Assembly: GCA_016859345.1 (NCBI GenBank)
Contig: CM029115.1
Span: forward strand, 9,061,001 to 9,125,000
Direction: 5' to 3'
Source of the DNA: Istiophorus platypterus
Lineage: Eukaryota > Chordata > Actinopteri > Istiophoriformes > Istiophoridae
DNA length: 64,000 bases
Shown here in pieces: positions 13,813-26,800 of the stretch (position 1 is the first letter of the stretch; every line of letters begins with the position of its first letter). The notes under the pieces are model-generated. The model saw only the letters and a program-made list of their open reading frames with translations. It had not been told where the DNA came from and did no database searches. The position numbers and the translations under genes were made by a program.

Positions 13813-14283
13813 AAACTAGCCAGTATAGTGCCAGATAGTCTGTATAAGCACAGGGGGGCGGTGTTAGTCCTGGATCAACGGAGACTGGTGAGGCCCGTGA
13901 CATTGTGCAGCAATAAGAAGGGTTGATGACATAATTTAACAATTACTACTCGTTTACAGTGATTAAGCCAGGATGACTTGTTGTGGCATGACATGGTTAA
14001 AGAGTAAAATTTTGGTTAAATTACTATAACATCCCTAGAATATTACTATACAATTATTTTTGCAATTGTGTGTGTGTCTCATAATGTGCCTGGTGAACAA
14101 TTGTAGTGTTTGTTAATGTTTATCTCATGTCACTAGACTAAGTTTTATGGTTTTCATGTAAAAATGTTGTTTTTTTAAATTTTAATTCTTCCTGTACAAC
14201 AGTGACTGTCTGTATAATATTGTAATACCAAGGTTTAATAGAAAGCACACATTACCAAGGTATAAAAAAATTCTGGATTGTAC

Positions 14284-14308
14284 TTATTTATTTATTTATT
14301 TATTTATT
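14284..14308. repeat. (TTTA)n microsatellite
   Basis: About six TTTA units. On the minus strand it also reads as overlapping AATAAA hexamers, so it could serve as a distal polyadenylation signal for tmem230, although a nearer candidate exists at 15150. Confidence 0.9.
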
Positions 14309-15149
14309 GTAAATAGCTGGGGCAATAAAAGCCTTGGTACGAGGAACAGCACACCCAATCTGTCTTTTGAAAGCTGGTTGGAATCTGTGAGTGCTTCCTG
14401 AAGAGGTAGGCAGCTTCTGGAAGAAAAGTTTCTAAGCTTATGTAAAGTGTTTTGATCTGATCTAAGACCAGGTAGTTTCTCGTTGGTAGCTGACTGACTG
14501 GATACAATTGGTAGCAAGAAAAACTAAGAACATGAGGAACTTTCCTTGAAAACATCCTCTGCAACAGCTGTTTGCCAAGCATCTGAAAGGATTACATAAG
14601 TGCAATCATTACTTTCAATGTGTTTTATATATGACACTATCCTGCAAAGGAAATGGAGGTGGTAGCCTTGCCTTTCAGTAGCATTCTGTCAAGTTAATTT
14701 GAAACCGATGAGTTGATAGCACTAGATAGAGGAGGAATGGTCTTGATGCAGGTTGACAGAATGTCAGACCTTGATTGCATGTTTGCTGCCCAGTTTTCCT
14801 AATGTGTACTCTCACCGGCCTGGTGCACCATATGGAGATCGAAGGATTGGCATTAATCAGATGAAATCCTCCAAGAAAGACCAACTTTGCACAATAAGTG
14901 GAGGGTAAGGCAAATGTTTTATACTGTATATACTGATTATAGTATGGTCAAAACAATATCAGCCTATTAAACATCAGTTATCTGCCTGACAAGATATACA
15001 ACATGATGTATGATGCCAGTATATCACTTTGTCTCGTCTGCACAGCCTGAAATATTTGCTGAATTAAACTGTAAATAGATTTCTTGTAAGCCACTGAACA
15101 TGTAGGTGGATCAAGTCTTATTCGAAAACCCACTGAATACAATTTCAGT

Positions 15150-15155
15150 TTTATT
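15150..15155 (-). terminator. Candidate polyadenylation signal for tmem230
   Basis: AATAAA on the minus strand, about 460 bases downstream of the tmem230 stop codon. Its use is not shown by the sequence; other hexamers occur further downstream near 14.3 kb. Confidence 0.35.
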
Positions 15156-15616
15156 TGGCACGAAAAATATTCGTTGGATTCCTCTACATACTGAATTATA
15201 AGCTAAAATGTGTTGTACATCAACTCAGTGTAAGGTTACTGACAGTGACATATTGAGGCCATCATCTGACACACCAGATTTTACATGAATTAAATGAGTA
15301 GGATGAGTAAGTAATCCCAGTGTCTCTGACTATAGTTGATCTAATAAACATAACATTATACAAATAAAAATGATTCATCAAATCAGTTTTTTTAATTAAT
15401 CAAGCAAACTAAACAAATATACAAATCAAACAATATCTGATAATGATATGGCTTCATACTGGAATACATATGCATATAAATCTATCAGAATAAGATTTTT
15501 CATCGCAACAATTGGACCTCATTTTCATTAAAGATATCACTACCTGTAGTTCAGCACAAGCAATACTGTATATGAATGCATGTAAGCACAGCAAGACTCT
15601 GAAGCTAGGGTGAGGG

Positions 15617-16993
15617 TCAGTCATCAAAGTCTGGGATATCCTCATAGGAGTAGCCTGGGTAACCCTTTGATGCATAGTAAGCTATCCTTAGGTGGTAAAT
15701 TCCAGGCAGGAAGACAAGGATCCCAATAACAAGGACAGGTACGGTTCGATCTGAAGGCTGAAAGAGAGCAAGCATTTCAGTAATTTATTTAATGTAAAGA
15801 AAAAAAAACCCTGTGCCTTGAAAAAGTACTCACAGTGGCTCCAAAGTATCCAGCCAGGAGAAGGGAGCCAATGATGATTAACAGAGAGCCAACCAAGAAG
15901 AGGATTGCGGCTAGTGCTATGGCTTTGTATGGGACTTTGGGTGGGCTCTTTTTGAACTGCAGAGGAGGAGAAATATTTAATTAAAACACTTTTTCTCAGA
16001 CACACCAGGCTTTATAGAGAACTGCCTTTTTTCCCCCCACGCACAAAAAAAAATTAAGTCTGGCTCATTAATCACTGGAACTTCTTGGAAAAGTAAAAGT
16101 CTATGACTTGCCGACATGTGTTTTCTATCAAAGCAGAGCTGATTTTATGAGCAATAAAAATGTCATTTGAAGACATAAGCATCTTGGTTATGCATTTCAT
16201 TCCCTGTGAATAAATACCGGAGCCATGACCTGATGGTCATGACAAAGTTGTTGGTGCGGATTTAACGGGTAAACTCACCAATTCTAGACACAAAGGTCAG
16301 TTTACTAGTCTTGCTGAATATTATCAGCAAATTTAAAAAAATGAAATATTCATGTAATGTCCTCTGTGACTCTGGGAGTATTTCAAGTGTGAGAAAAAAA
16401 AAAACAAACAAACTATGGTGTCATAAAGTTTATCTCAGCTTGGGCCCTGAGAACTTCACACTGGGACACAAGAGACTGAAGGAAATTGGCATTTACCAAA
16501 AGACCAAAGAACTATCTCGAGTTGAACTGTGGGAGACGAAAAGTTTTTGGAGACTGAGCCATACAAGGCACTAAGAGCCAGGAGATATCAGCCTCCGCTG
16601 TCCTCCAACGTTATGTCAGTGCGATAGTCAAAACACTGAACTCCCCCCTTCCGTTAATTATTTATTATTATAGGTTCAGAAACTTTATCTTTAAAAGTGG
16701 GTGAACTATGACCTTCACATAGCAAAGACAATAAGACAACTGCTGACAGATCAGAGTCATACGAGATACGAACGATATTTTTGATTAACTGAAACATTGA
16801 CAAAGAGTTTGCTCGGACCCTCCCCTCGTCCGACACGGATCGCGGTGACAGTCTGACGCGGCGGGTCGTCCGGGCCTTGCGCCCCGTCCCGTCGTACCTG
16901 CAGGTCGGTGTAGCCGTCGTCGTCGGCGGCCAGCCTGGAGTAGCGGACTCTGCTGCTCGGGAGCCCGCTGGACACGACGTTACGAGCCGGCAT
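15617..16993 (-). CDS. tmem230: Transmembrane protein 230, complete
   Basis: Three coding exons: 16898..16993, 15834..15956 and 15617..15757, all joined in phase 0, give 119 residues, the usual length of the family. Residues 1-32 are the cytoplasmic head with SSRVRYSRLAADDDGYTDLQ, matching human [20 protein letters not shown]. Exon 2 starts FKKSPPKVPYKAIALA and carries the first membrane segment (LFLVGSLLIIIGSLLLAGYF). Exon 3 carries the second (VPVLVIGILVFLPGIYHLRI) and ends with the family's tail YYASKGYPGYSYEDIPDFDD. The family protein spans endosomal, Golgi and synaptic-vesicle membranes and acts in vesicle trafficking. Introns are 76 and 941 nt with GT-AG ends. The start ATG sits in a CpG-rich block and no upstream in-frame start is needed. 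All key residues look intact. In fish this gene has paralogues, so an a or b suffix cannot be assigned here. Confidence 0.95.
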
Positions 16994-17110
16994 CTTCTCC
17001 CGCGGCCCCGCAGCCTCCTGAGGTGGTCGTCAGCGTTTCGGTGCGGCTACAGGAGCATTAACGACACCGCGGCCATCGTCCGGATCACTGTCGAAGTAGA
17101 GGGAAATGTC
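16790..17110 (-). promoter_or_regulatory. CpG-rich tmem230 start region
   Basis: A block with frequent CpG covers the first tmem230 coding exon and about 120 bases upstream of its ATG, contrasting with the AT-rich flanks. This is the pattern of a housekeeping-type vertebrate promoter. I see no obvious TATA box. Confidence 0.5.
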
Positions 17111-17611
17111 ACAAGAGGTTCTCATGCAGAACCGCTGCTATTTGCTAAAATAAGCCTCGTGGAGATACTGCATCGGGATGTTGTCTCGTTCAGGCCTTTC
17201 TAACATGGATCTTCCTTGTTTTCGATACGCACCTATCTGCTCTGCGCCTGCGCACACTGACGCGCTTTATCGGATATCATGGAAATCTCGATTAAGTGTT
17301 ATTATTCCAAGATTGCATGTTGTGTGTGCAACGCAAGATCAGGATTACTTGAAAGGCAGCACGTTCATTCAAAAGTTGTCAAAACCACTTTGTTCAAATT
17401 AATCTTTCTCTCAATGGGGATTTGTACGGATCCATTCTTGCCACGAGAGGACGCTGTCGGGTCCTATTAAAATGGAGCCGGCATTCATCTCTTTGTGAGG
17501 ATGCTCATTTCCTGAGGTGTTTTCTCAGGGCTGCTCAATAATCACACCGTATTCTCAGAAGATAAAGCTTCTGTCTAGGCTGCAGATTTATGTTACAATT
17601 TCATGTAACAA

Positions 17612-17613
<2 letters not shown>

Positions 17614-17658
<45 letters not shown>
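17614..17658. repeat. (CA)n microsatellite
   Basis: An uninterrupted CA run of about 45 bases. Confidence 0.97.
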
Positions 17659-17660
<2 letters not shown>

Positions 17661-20269
17661 CTTCTTGTAATGTTTGTTTTTTTTGCTACAGAGATATAAT
17701 CTCGTTTCACACACAATATTTATCTCACATAGTGGCATGGAAGTTTCACAAAATAGTCCACTAGATGAAAAATCATATACCATCATATCAAAATAACGCA
17801 CTAAATCAGCCACTTTTCTCCCAAAATGATACATCAGTAAGTCCCAAATGGCAGCCATTATCCATCAAAATAAATTAAAGTCATGCTTCAACAATAATAA
17901 TTGGTGCATATGATTGCTGGATATTTAAAATAAAAAAAAATGTGTGAAATTTCAACTATGGGACAAGCATCCAGGTTATCTCTACCAGATATTTTCGTCT
18001 CTCTGTTCGTGCACAGCAATAACCTTGCCTTCGAACAATTGAGCCTGAAACAGACAAAACAGACAAAAAATAACATTTGCTGACAGTTCCCCTGAAATGA
18101 ATAATTAAAGCTGTTGTGGGAGGTATATTGTCTTTTTTTCCCCTCCTTTTTTTCAAATTGTGTTTCTCACATTTCCCTGCTGCTTTGTGGAAAATTGGAC
18201 TGTCACATAGACAAATATAGACTCTCCTGTAGGCATAATTCAGATAGCTGCACAGCCCCGAAGCTACAGAGGAACAGTGGATCGCTGTGATTCAAGCTTT
18301 CTGGCAGAGCTGTACATTCAAGGCTAAATGCCCACAGGTTGTATATAATCTAGAAACCCTCAGCTCTTTTCATCAGCTGCAATAATAAAGTGAATGCATA
18401 TGCTTATTAGACGTGCTCGCAGCATCAATAATACGCTCTTGTGCTCTGCTCTTAAAGTACTTGGCAGAGAAAGCGTCTCGAGTGATCATTAGTACACTCA
18501 GCGACCTTGACTGCAAGTTGCATAGTTGTAGTTGAAAGCCATACTGTTGCTCTCTGAAGGGATTTAAGACCCAAAATCAGTCATTTTTCATATTCCTGTT
18601 GTGTTTCACTGCATGTGGTGTGAATCACTGTGGTTTATGCTGCACTGTATGCTCTCTCTGTTCGATTTTCTGATGCATATCTACAAATATATACAAGGTT
18701 CTTCAGAAAAATAATCTCTATAAGTCTATCATGGATGCAGCTGGACTTCATCTTCATTTAGGGGGTTAAACAAATGTATTTTCTCTCTCACTTTCAAATG
18801 TAACAGTGCTGAAAATGGCAGTGCACAAATGTAGAGCACATTTAGCCCCCACAAACTTTATCTCCACCCATTCTCTCTTATCCAGAAGAAAACCATAATA
18901 GAAGCCACCTCTGCCCCCTGATATGATTGAAAGTGCAGACATTTTGCATGTCCATGATGCCATCTTCACTGTACCAATAACAGAGGTAAACTTTGCCCTT
19001 TGCTTTATTATTGATGCCAGTTTCCTTACTCATATCTCACTATGCTGTGACCACATGTTGACTGCATTCATTAGTTGACACCAAGGCTGTATCACTGGTC
19101 TGTATTCCTTTTTGTATGCCAAATCATCTGCACTTATCTGTCCCGTCCCGTCACTTGGATGTTCAATACCCACAATCAAGGTCACTGCACAAGCTGCTTA
19201 CCCTTCCTCGGTCTGAATTTAGAAACATGGCATTTCATTTATCTGCTCCATGGCCTTGAAACAATCTACAAGACTGGATAAATCTGCAATTATTTGACAA
19301 TCATGAATTTGAAATGAATGGGCTCAGAATGGGACTACTGCTGGAGTAATCTATCTGTAAGTAACCCCGCTGCCCTTTTTGTCCATTTTCAGACATTACC
19401 TCATTCATCATTTAGTTGTCCTTGTTCATGTGGGTTTTAGGATTTCATTGTGATTTCCCATTAAAATATTGTTGCAGCGTACCACACAGTATAAATAATA
19501 ATGCTGCAACATCTGGAGTGACATCTGGAGTTGTTATTAATTAATCAGATGATAGGCAACACAGTCACTGTTCAGAGGGGGGCAGAGTGTGTTGTCATGT
19601 TAGATAATCCCTGCAAGTAGACCATAATGCCTGCACAGAAGAGCATCAGAACAGCTGAGCACAGTTAGCCCTCAGGGTGTGTGTGCGTGTGTGTGTGTGT
19701 TTATAAGTCAATGTGGTAAGAAGACTGCAGTAGTCACCCTCTTCTAACCCCTGAGTATGACACTGAACAGTAAGAGAGTAGCATTTAGGCCATAATTAGA
19801 GTCCTCTCTATCTGATAAGTAGGTCTGTCTTCATTACAGCAATTGCACCTAGCACCACAACTGGACCCCAATAAAACCATTATACCACTCGAACATCATG
19901 TAATCTCCCTATGGTTCGGCCTTTTTACTTTAAAGAAAAAAAACCCTCCAAGTTTCAGATGTGATCAAATGTGACATGTGGGTGGTGCACAGGTGCTGCG
20001 GAGCAACAAGCTTTTCAAAATTTTAAATAATCTTGCTGGGACTAATATAATTCTTTATTTTTACGCTCACTGAGCCAGATGTGGAAGAAAGGGATTATTG
20101 AGTTGATTTTTGTTTTTGTGCTTTGCTTGTACAGTATGTGTGCTCATATATTGAACATTTGATCAATAAACTTGGGTATGTGGGTAGAATATGGGCATGG
20201 ATAAGGTACGACAAGGGGTTCTGTTTTTATTTATAGCCATGCTAGAGGCACAGCTCAGTGAATGGCAGT

Positions 20270-20635
20270 GTTAGTCAGTCGGCCCGCTGGTTTGGTCCAG
20301 ACTGGAATATCTCAACAATGATCCCTCTGACTTTGATAGTTCCCTGACTTTCATCTAATGCCCCCAGCAGATCAAAGTTTCAAGTAGTCCAAGTTTTTGG
20401 TTTATACTTGTCCAAAACTATTGCCATTCCCATCAGCCTCAGCCTTACTTTGTATTTAGTCTTAATTAGCAATTTTTGCATGCTAGCACGCTAAACTAAG
20501 ATGACAAACCTCATATCTGCTAAACATTGACATGTTAGCATTGGTGCTAATACATGTAGCATGATGGCAAATAACTCAAAGCACAGCCTCCCAGAACAGC
20601 ATGGCTGAAGACTTTTAGTCTTGTTAATTTTTTAT
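20270..20635 (+). mobile_element. Degenerate interspersed repeat of a type common in percomorph fish
   Basis: The sequence contains phrases I recall from an abundant teleost repeat: cattcccatcagcctcagc, then tttagtcttaattagcaa, gctagcacgctaaactaaga, acatgttagcattg, and an end reading agacttttagtcttg. The TTAGCATGCTA-type motifs recur in the middle. No coding capacity is seen, so it is non-autonomous or decayed. The family name is from memory of similar sequences only and I do not assign a class. Confidence 0.5.
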
Positions 20636-23479
20636 TGTTTATTGTGAGAGATGAGATAACACATCCTAAATTACACAGGCTAGTGGAGTAATTTAATACT
20701 ATTTCAGCCATATTTCATGGCCTCAATATTAACTACATCATGCTAATGTAATAAAATCACTTTTTAATGACTGACTTCTTGCTTCATTAGACAAAAACAT
20801 TTACATATGTAACGTCATAACCATATCAAATTCATACATCTAATGAGGATAATAAAATACAGAAGGATTTTTCAACTTAGATTGTATCACAGAATATCCT
20901 CACTGGTCCTGGAACACTAGGAGCCATTGTACAATTCATATCAAACAGTTCTAATGAAGTGATTTACAATACTTTGCTCATTCCATTGCAGGTACTGTAT
21001 TCCATACATAATGGCTGCAGGAAGTTGCAGTAACATGGCATGTAATTCCGGCCATTACAACTGATGAGTCAAGTGTTCTTTTTCCTCTTTAATCTAAAAT
21101 GTCAGGTGTGAGGCTTGGATTAGCTTTGTTTGTGTGGGTGGACATCTGACTGCAGAAGTACCATGCGATGACGAAGTCTATCACCTCAGTCTCAATGTGA
21201 ACAATGCAATGTAATGCGTTTATAGCTTACATATAGCTTTATGGCATTTCACTGTAGCTGTCTGCAGTTACCTGTTCTGATGAATTAAATCTGTGACTGT
21301 CACTCCTCTTTGGGGGATTTTGTCAGAGCCATAGGAGAGCAAAATCACTGCAGTGTCACTATAAATGCTAACATTAGTGTGTAAGTTTGGCTGGGGTTTG
21401 TTGCCTCCATGACAGGAAATGTGTCTTCCAGTGCAGAGATATTGATTTCAGTATCTTTCAAACTCGGGAACCCGCCTGACTGCATGGGCGTCTCAGACAG
21501 GTAATTACTTTTCCAACAGGTCTCAGATAGAATGATAAACCCCTAACAAGATGCGAATACTAAGGAGAAACATATGAGTATCGTTTTGCTGCTTAATTAC
21601 TTTGTAGCATTTTCTGTTGTCCTTGTATTTAATATTGTTTAATTTACTTGTTCTTTACTGCATACATAACTGCACAACAATTGACCTTTTGTTGCGGTAA
21701 ATACTTACTCAGAAAATGGTCCATCTGTGTCAGTGTGAGGCAATCACGCATGCAGAATAATGAGCCATAATCTCTGTAAATGTTAGGATAATTGTAACCT
21801 AAATTGCTGTGAGAATTGTTTTTCCAATTTTAAAGACACTTCCCCAGTGACATTAGTTTTTATAAAACAATCAATTTTATTGTGCACACAAAATAGAAAT
21901 GTCTTTTTTTGTGACTCAGTGTCTTTTGCTGATGTGAATGTCCTTTTAAAGAGTTCGGAGGTGTGCTTATGATTTTGCTCTTAACATTGCAAAGTAGAAT
22001 TGCCCTCAGGATATAACAGCAGGCAGAAAGATACAGAATTGTAGGATTAAAGTCCAGTCATTGAATGAGTTGAGAAGCTTTAGTTTAATGGTCAAATGTT
22101 TACTTCACAGAGGGACTTAACATCTCTGTGAGCTGGCAGCAGCCCCAGGTAAAGCCATAATATCTAGAACCAACTGGACGAATAAAGAATAAACAACTGG
22201 CCAAACCAGGGATTTGTCTAGAGTAGGACGAAAGGAATCAGGCTGAGAAAAATACCCAAAAAAGCACAATGTACTTATTCATGTGTGCTTGCGGTTGTGT
22301 TAATGTGTTTGTTTTCTGCTTCATCTCCTCACCATAGCTTAATGGAAAAGAGGTTTTAAAAAAATACAGGCATAGGCATTGAATAATAAAGTCCCAGGTT
22401 AAATTGCAACGCAGGATGAATTGCAATTGACTGCTACACCTCAGACAAATGTGCATTGACTGAGTTGTGCAAACAGTTAGACCAGACTCTTACAGGCTAT
22501 ATACTGCATATGTTGTGTTTTTATCTGCATTAGTTTTTGACTCTGAAAGAATAATCATCTTTGACACTCCTGTCAAAGCACTTATACTTACAATACATAT
22601 GTTAGAATGTGCTTTAGTTTTTAGTTAAGTTGATAAGATAAATAGGAAATCATTTAGATTACAGTCCACGTTAATTACAGTGTAATTTTTTAGTATAAAT
22701 CATTTAGTATACAGAAGGTATCAATAAAATACCTACAGGATACCATTACATAAACCATAAAACATACAAGGGAAGAAGACAAATGGTTAGGGAATAAGCC
22801 AGTAATAAATTTGCCATAGAAATAAACCATGCTGTGAATAAAGTACCTGTTAAATCACAGACTACAGTTATATTTTTACTGAGGTAATGTTGCTGCTGAA
22901 ATGGCACACGTGCCGTTATACTACATTGTTGAAATGATTTCACTATGGGAAGCTTTTTTTTTTTACTATCGTGTATTGTTGCTGCTGGGGGAAGGAATTA
23001 GGCTAATCCCTGGAAGGAGGTTTTAATTTAATACTATAAAAAAAGTGGTGATAATATACAGGGGGAGAGGTGCTATGTTAGCTGTTATGTTCTGTCATAG
23101 CATCAGATCAGAAAAGATCACAAAGCTAAATACAAATAGTTTGATGCGCAAACATTACTCAAAAAATACAGAGAGTATTCAGAAAAGCGTGGTGGTCTTT
23201 TATTACAGTGGAAGTCTGGGGTATGTGGGCTGAGAAATAAAAACATTTCCGATTATCATTTCATTAGTAACACACACTAAACTGATTTTTTTTTAAGGTT
23301 TCCAAAACACCATTTAAGTCACTGAATCCAAACAAGTTGAAAAACAACCACCAGAAACAAATCCTCAGATTCATCAAAATGAGCTTTGAGAAGCGATTCG
23401 ATAGAATAAAATATTCAATGGAACAAAGCTCCGACAGGTAATTCAAAGGTCTTGGTTGAACATCACACGAAACAGTGAA

Positions 23480-24010
23480 GGCACACGAGGTCACCAAATT
23501 TACTACCAAGGCGCACATCATCCATCTGACTCTTAAAACTAAAGCAAAGCGCATCCATTCGTGACATCGCAGTTGGAGAGGCTGGCGTAAGACGGGTGAC
23601 GCTCGTTAATGACACATTTCTGAAGGAAAAAGTCGTTTTGGGGAGACGGCGACTGGTCGTGATGACGCAGGGCGAGCGAAGCTGAAGGGGGGTGGTGAGG
23701 CGATGTGAGGATGAGGATGAGGATGAGGATGGTTGGTCCGGTGGTGGAAGGGTGGGGAGAGAGCGGGGGTGAGTGGGGGGTCGAGGAGAAAGCAGTGAGT
23801 CATTTGGTGGCTCATCATTATGAGGAGACTTGGAGCACCTGGAGGTCGGGAGCCAGCGCCGGCAGATGTGAGGGGCTCTCCGCGCCGTGCGCACTTGGCT
23901 CTGCCCTCAGCGTCTCCTGGCGCGACTCGGCAATCACAGCCGCGTCGAGGCTCCGCGAGGCTCCGGCAAGCGAAGAGCCCACTCAAAAGTTAGGTGAGTC
24001 GCGGAAAATC
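23480..24010 (+). promoter_or_regulatory. CpG-rich region with a probable noncoding first exon of adra1a
   Basis: This is the most CpG-rich block upstream of the receptor's coding exon. A consensus donor (AAAGTTAG|GTGAGTCG) follows base 23993 on the plus strand, which would end a leader exon spliced to the coding exon about 3.4-3.9 kb downstream. A GATGAG repeat (about 23706-23731) lies within it. Overlapping long frames (for example 23463-23894 minus, 23606-23986 minus) are low-complexity products of the base composition, not genes. Confidence 0.5.
23706..23731. repeat. (GATGAG)n short tandem repeat
   Basis: About four hexamer units GATGAG in the probable adra1a promoter block. Seen directly. 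Confidence 0.85.
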
Positions 24011-26220
24011 TCCTTTCAAGCCTTTGACTGAATAGTTGGGTGGGTTTTTTTTTTCCTCCCATCTCGTATTATTTCTCGTTTTAATCGACGCGTTTCTTCA
24101 TTTGCTGTCCGCGCTGGAAATGCAGACGTTGGATATCTTTCTTTATTTCTGACCTAACGAGTGGGAAAAACTATTTTTAAGAATCTAAGCCTCATCTCAC
24201 GATGATGAATTGTGCATAACTACCTAAAAATAATAGTGATTTAATTTTTTAGGCTATCATTTGTAAAGTAGTTACGCATATGATTTATCTTGGCAAATGG
24301 GCTCTGCTTGAATATCAATAATTCTCTCTCCAATCTACGGGAGTTGCCCGTCTAAAATGATAAGGCTGGGCTACACTGAATCTATAAATAGATGATTTAT
24401 ATCATGCTATTTCTGTTGTTTTTATAATCTCTCTTCAGTTTCCTAAATTTAAATGTAATAAGAAACAATCCTCATGATGCGGGTAAATGTAGAAGACAAT
24501 AGCAGAGAAATGCAGTATAAGGTTTCTCCTCCTGACAACAGACTATCACAAGTGCCAACAAGTCCCTCTGTCATTTTATTAAGGTGGCTGTCACTTTCTG
24601 TCAGGTATCACCCGTAGTCCTGCACCGTGGCCTCAGCTTATAGAGCTGGTATTAACTCCAGCACACCAGTGAAGAGGGTGAGATTACATCTGAGCCAGAG
24701 TGGATGTTTTACTCCAGGCCAATTAAAATAACTGCAGACGTAGACGGGCTGCTTTTCTCAAGCTGTCCTCAACATTACTCTGGATTCCTGTCCAGCATTC
24801 AGCAGCTGCTGAACATCAACCACATCAACCCGTTGTTGTGTGTCTGCCAGGGAATCAGCTAAGAACACAGAGCCTATATCTGTAGTATGCTCTGTGGGGG
24901 AGAGACAGGCGTGTAGCAGAAAGGACCTCTGATGTATTAAAAACGGACATGGAGGCGAATGACCGCTAAATGCCCTCGGGTTAGGCATCTAACCAGCCAC
25001 TGCCCTTCATTATGCCTGATCTCTTACTGGGTAACCCCCACTGTAGATATGTGTTACTCTGTGTGAATATTAAACAGATCTGTGCTGGGAAAGAGCCTAA
25101 CTGGTGTGCATCACCTTGGCGCACCTGGATCTATGAGATAGAAACATCCATCCCAATTAAAACCCCAAACTCTTCAAACTCGTACTGCAGTTTAGTGAAA
25201 TCAACAGGTCGTTTATCAGAAGCCTGATGTACTAAGCTAATAGGTTTTCATTTATCTCAGAATTAATAGTTTTAATCACGGGCTTCAGTTCATAAAGTAC
25301 GAGCTGTATGAATTAATCACATTAGGTTTTGTTAGGCTCGTTGAAAATCTCTGCAACATGTAATTGGGTCATCTTTCAAGAAATAAGGCTTTCTTCTGGT
25401 TTGAACAAATTTTCTCGGACAGAATTGACAAAAAGACAAACATAATGATTCATAAGTAATTTAAATCCAATTCTGAGACTCTTGCTGTTATTATAAAACA
25501 GACAGCATAGAGCCACAAATGTCATTACCAGCACTGATGTGAACATCTGCCACATAAATGCCGTAATATAAAACTGAAACTGAAACTATACATGACTGAA
25601 TTGATCCAGTCAATTTGACAGAACTTGTCTAACAGTAAATCCTTCAAGCTTATTGTCTCCAGTTCATCTTAACACAGTATGTATAAAATTACAGTAACAA
25701 ACAACTTAAATGCAGCAGGGACACTTAATATTTTAAGCTGAGGTAATGCAATCTTTTCTACAGTGCAAAATGATGAGGGCGTAATGAGCTCCTGCAATGC
25801 TCCTGTGGATAAACATGTAACTCTTACTCTCATAATTACCTTAGAGGCATCAGCCTCCCTACCCCCTTCCTCCTCTTGAGTGGGTGGAAGAAGCTCTCAG
25901 GTGCTGTGTTATAATAGCTGCTGTATTCAGGCTCTGTCACACTGTGCAAGCACAGGAGCTAGCCTGAGTCATAAAACTCCATCAAACACGTTAAACAGCT
26001 GTACATCCAATGTGGAGCAGAGGTTTGTGGGGCACAGAGGAAAAGGTCAGCCAATGGTTAATAGTGTGAAGCAGTGGAGGAGGGGAGGGGGCTAAAGACT
26101 TGAGGGGACTGCATAATGCCTTTGCCATCACCATTGTCTTTGCACAGTGTGTCTTTTTGTTTTGTGTTTGACCCTGGCCTTGTTGTGAAAGCTGAGGGGC
26201 TGCTGAAAAAGAACATGAAT

Positions 26221-26262
26221 AGATAGATAGATAGATGGATAGATAGATGGATAGATATATAG
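26221..26262. repeat. (GATA)n microsatellite with GATG interruptions
   Basis: Tandem AGAT/GATA tetramers with two GATG interruptions and a short TATA end. Confidence 0.93.
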
Positions 26263-26439
26263 AAAAGAGGGCAATGATGAGATGAACTTTTAATTTAGTC
26301 TCAAATAAAGCAGCTTAACAAAATCTGAAAATCATCAACATGGCAGCACTACTTTCACTAGTCTCTTCTAATCTACATTCAGTTAAGGAACATCCACATT
26401 ACAAATGTCAGTAATCTGCACAGACAGGATTAATTTCAC

Positions 26440-26800
26440 ATCTGTCAAAGTGAAGGAGGTCTCCTGGCCAAAGTCAGCACTGCTGGATGGAGCTAGAGTA
26501 ATCAGACAGTTAGCTGAACTTAGCATAGAGATAGGAAACATCTAGCGTGGCTCTTTCCAAAGGTAACAAAATCCGCCCACCAGCACATTTCAACACTCCC
26601 TAATTAACATGTTACATACACAAAAAAACAAAATGAAAATTAATCCCAAAACAAAACAATTTGTGGTTTTAAGTGCTGAAGCTGTATCTTGGCCAGGACA
26701 GTGACTACCAGGGGCTACTGTTAGGCAGACTTTGTTGTGTTTGGGCAGAGCCAGGCTAGCTTTTGGGCCCCGTTTGCAGTATTTATGTCTCCCAAATATC
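26440..26800. mobile_element. Partial copy of a palindromic nonautonomous repeat
   Basis: Contains ggctctttccaaaggtaaca followed by aaatccgcccaccagcac, and later a tcttggccaggacagtgac segment. The copy in the adra1a intron has ggctgtatccaaaggttata then aaaatcccc, and ttcttgacagggcacagtaac, in the same order, so both belong to one family. I recall the same phrases from repeats widespread in percomorph genomes. Only one arm is clear here, and no coding sequence is present. Confidence 0.6.

Larger units (their letters stand above)
12051..15149. other. Intergenic stretch with short tandem duplications
   Basis: I recognise no gene here. Moderately CpG-containing sequence continues to about 13.0 kb. 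It holds a 22-bp tandem duplication (13335-13382), a 13-bp unit repeated about three times (13771-13812) and a (TTTA)n tract (14284-14308). A donor-like site (GGTTCAG|GTATGAG, plus strand, near 13713) could end a noncoding exon but nothing downstream supports it. Confidence 0.5.
17111..23479. other. Intergenic region between tmem230 and adra1a
   Basis: No gene is recognised. Contents are the (CA)n tract at 17614-17658, an old interspersed repeat at about 20270-20635, a GT-rich patch near 19678-19700, and AT-rich unique sequence. Frames up to about 85 codons occur but without splice signals, and one of them (17601-17858, minus) is simply the CA tract read as alternating Cys/Val. Confidence 0.6.

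Noticed and set aside
15688..16005. A 105-codon minus-strand frame overlapping tmem230
   Set aside because: It reads across the short tmem230 intron in the wrong frame; the true exons are in another frame with matching splice sites.
23463..23986. Two overlapping minus-strand frames of 143 and 126 codons
   Set aside because: They are Ser/Pro/His/Arg-rich, lie antisense to a CpG-rich promoter block and arise from simple GATGAG and GC-rich composition.
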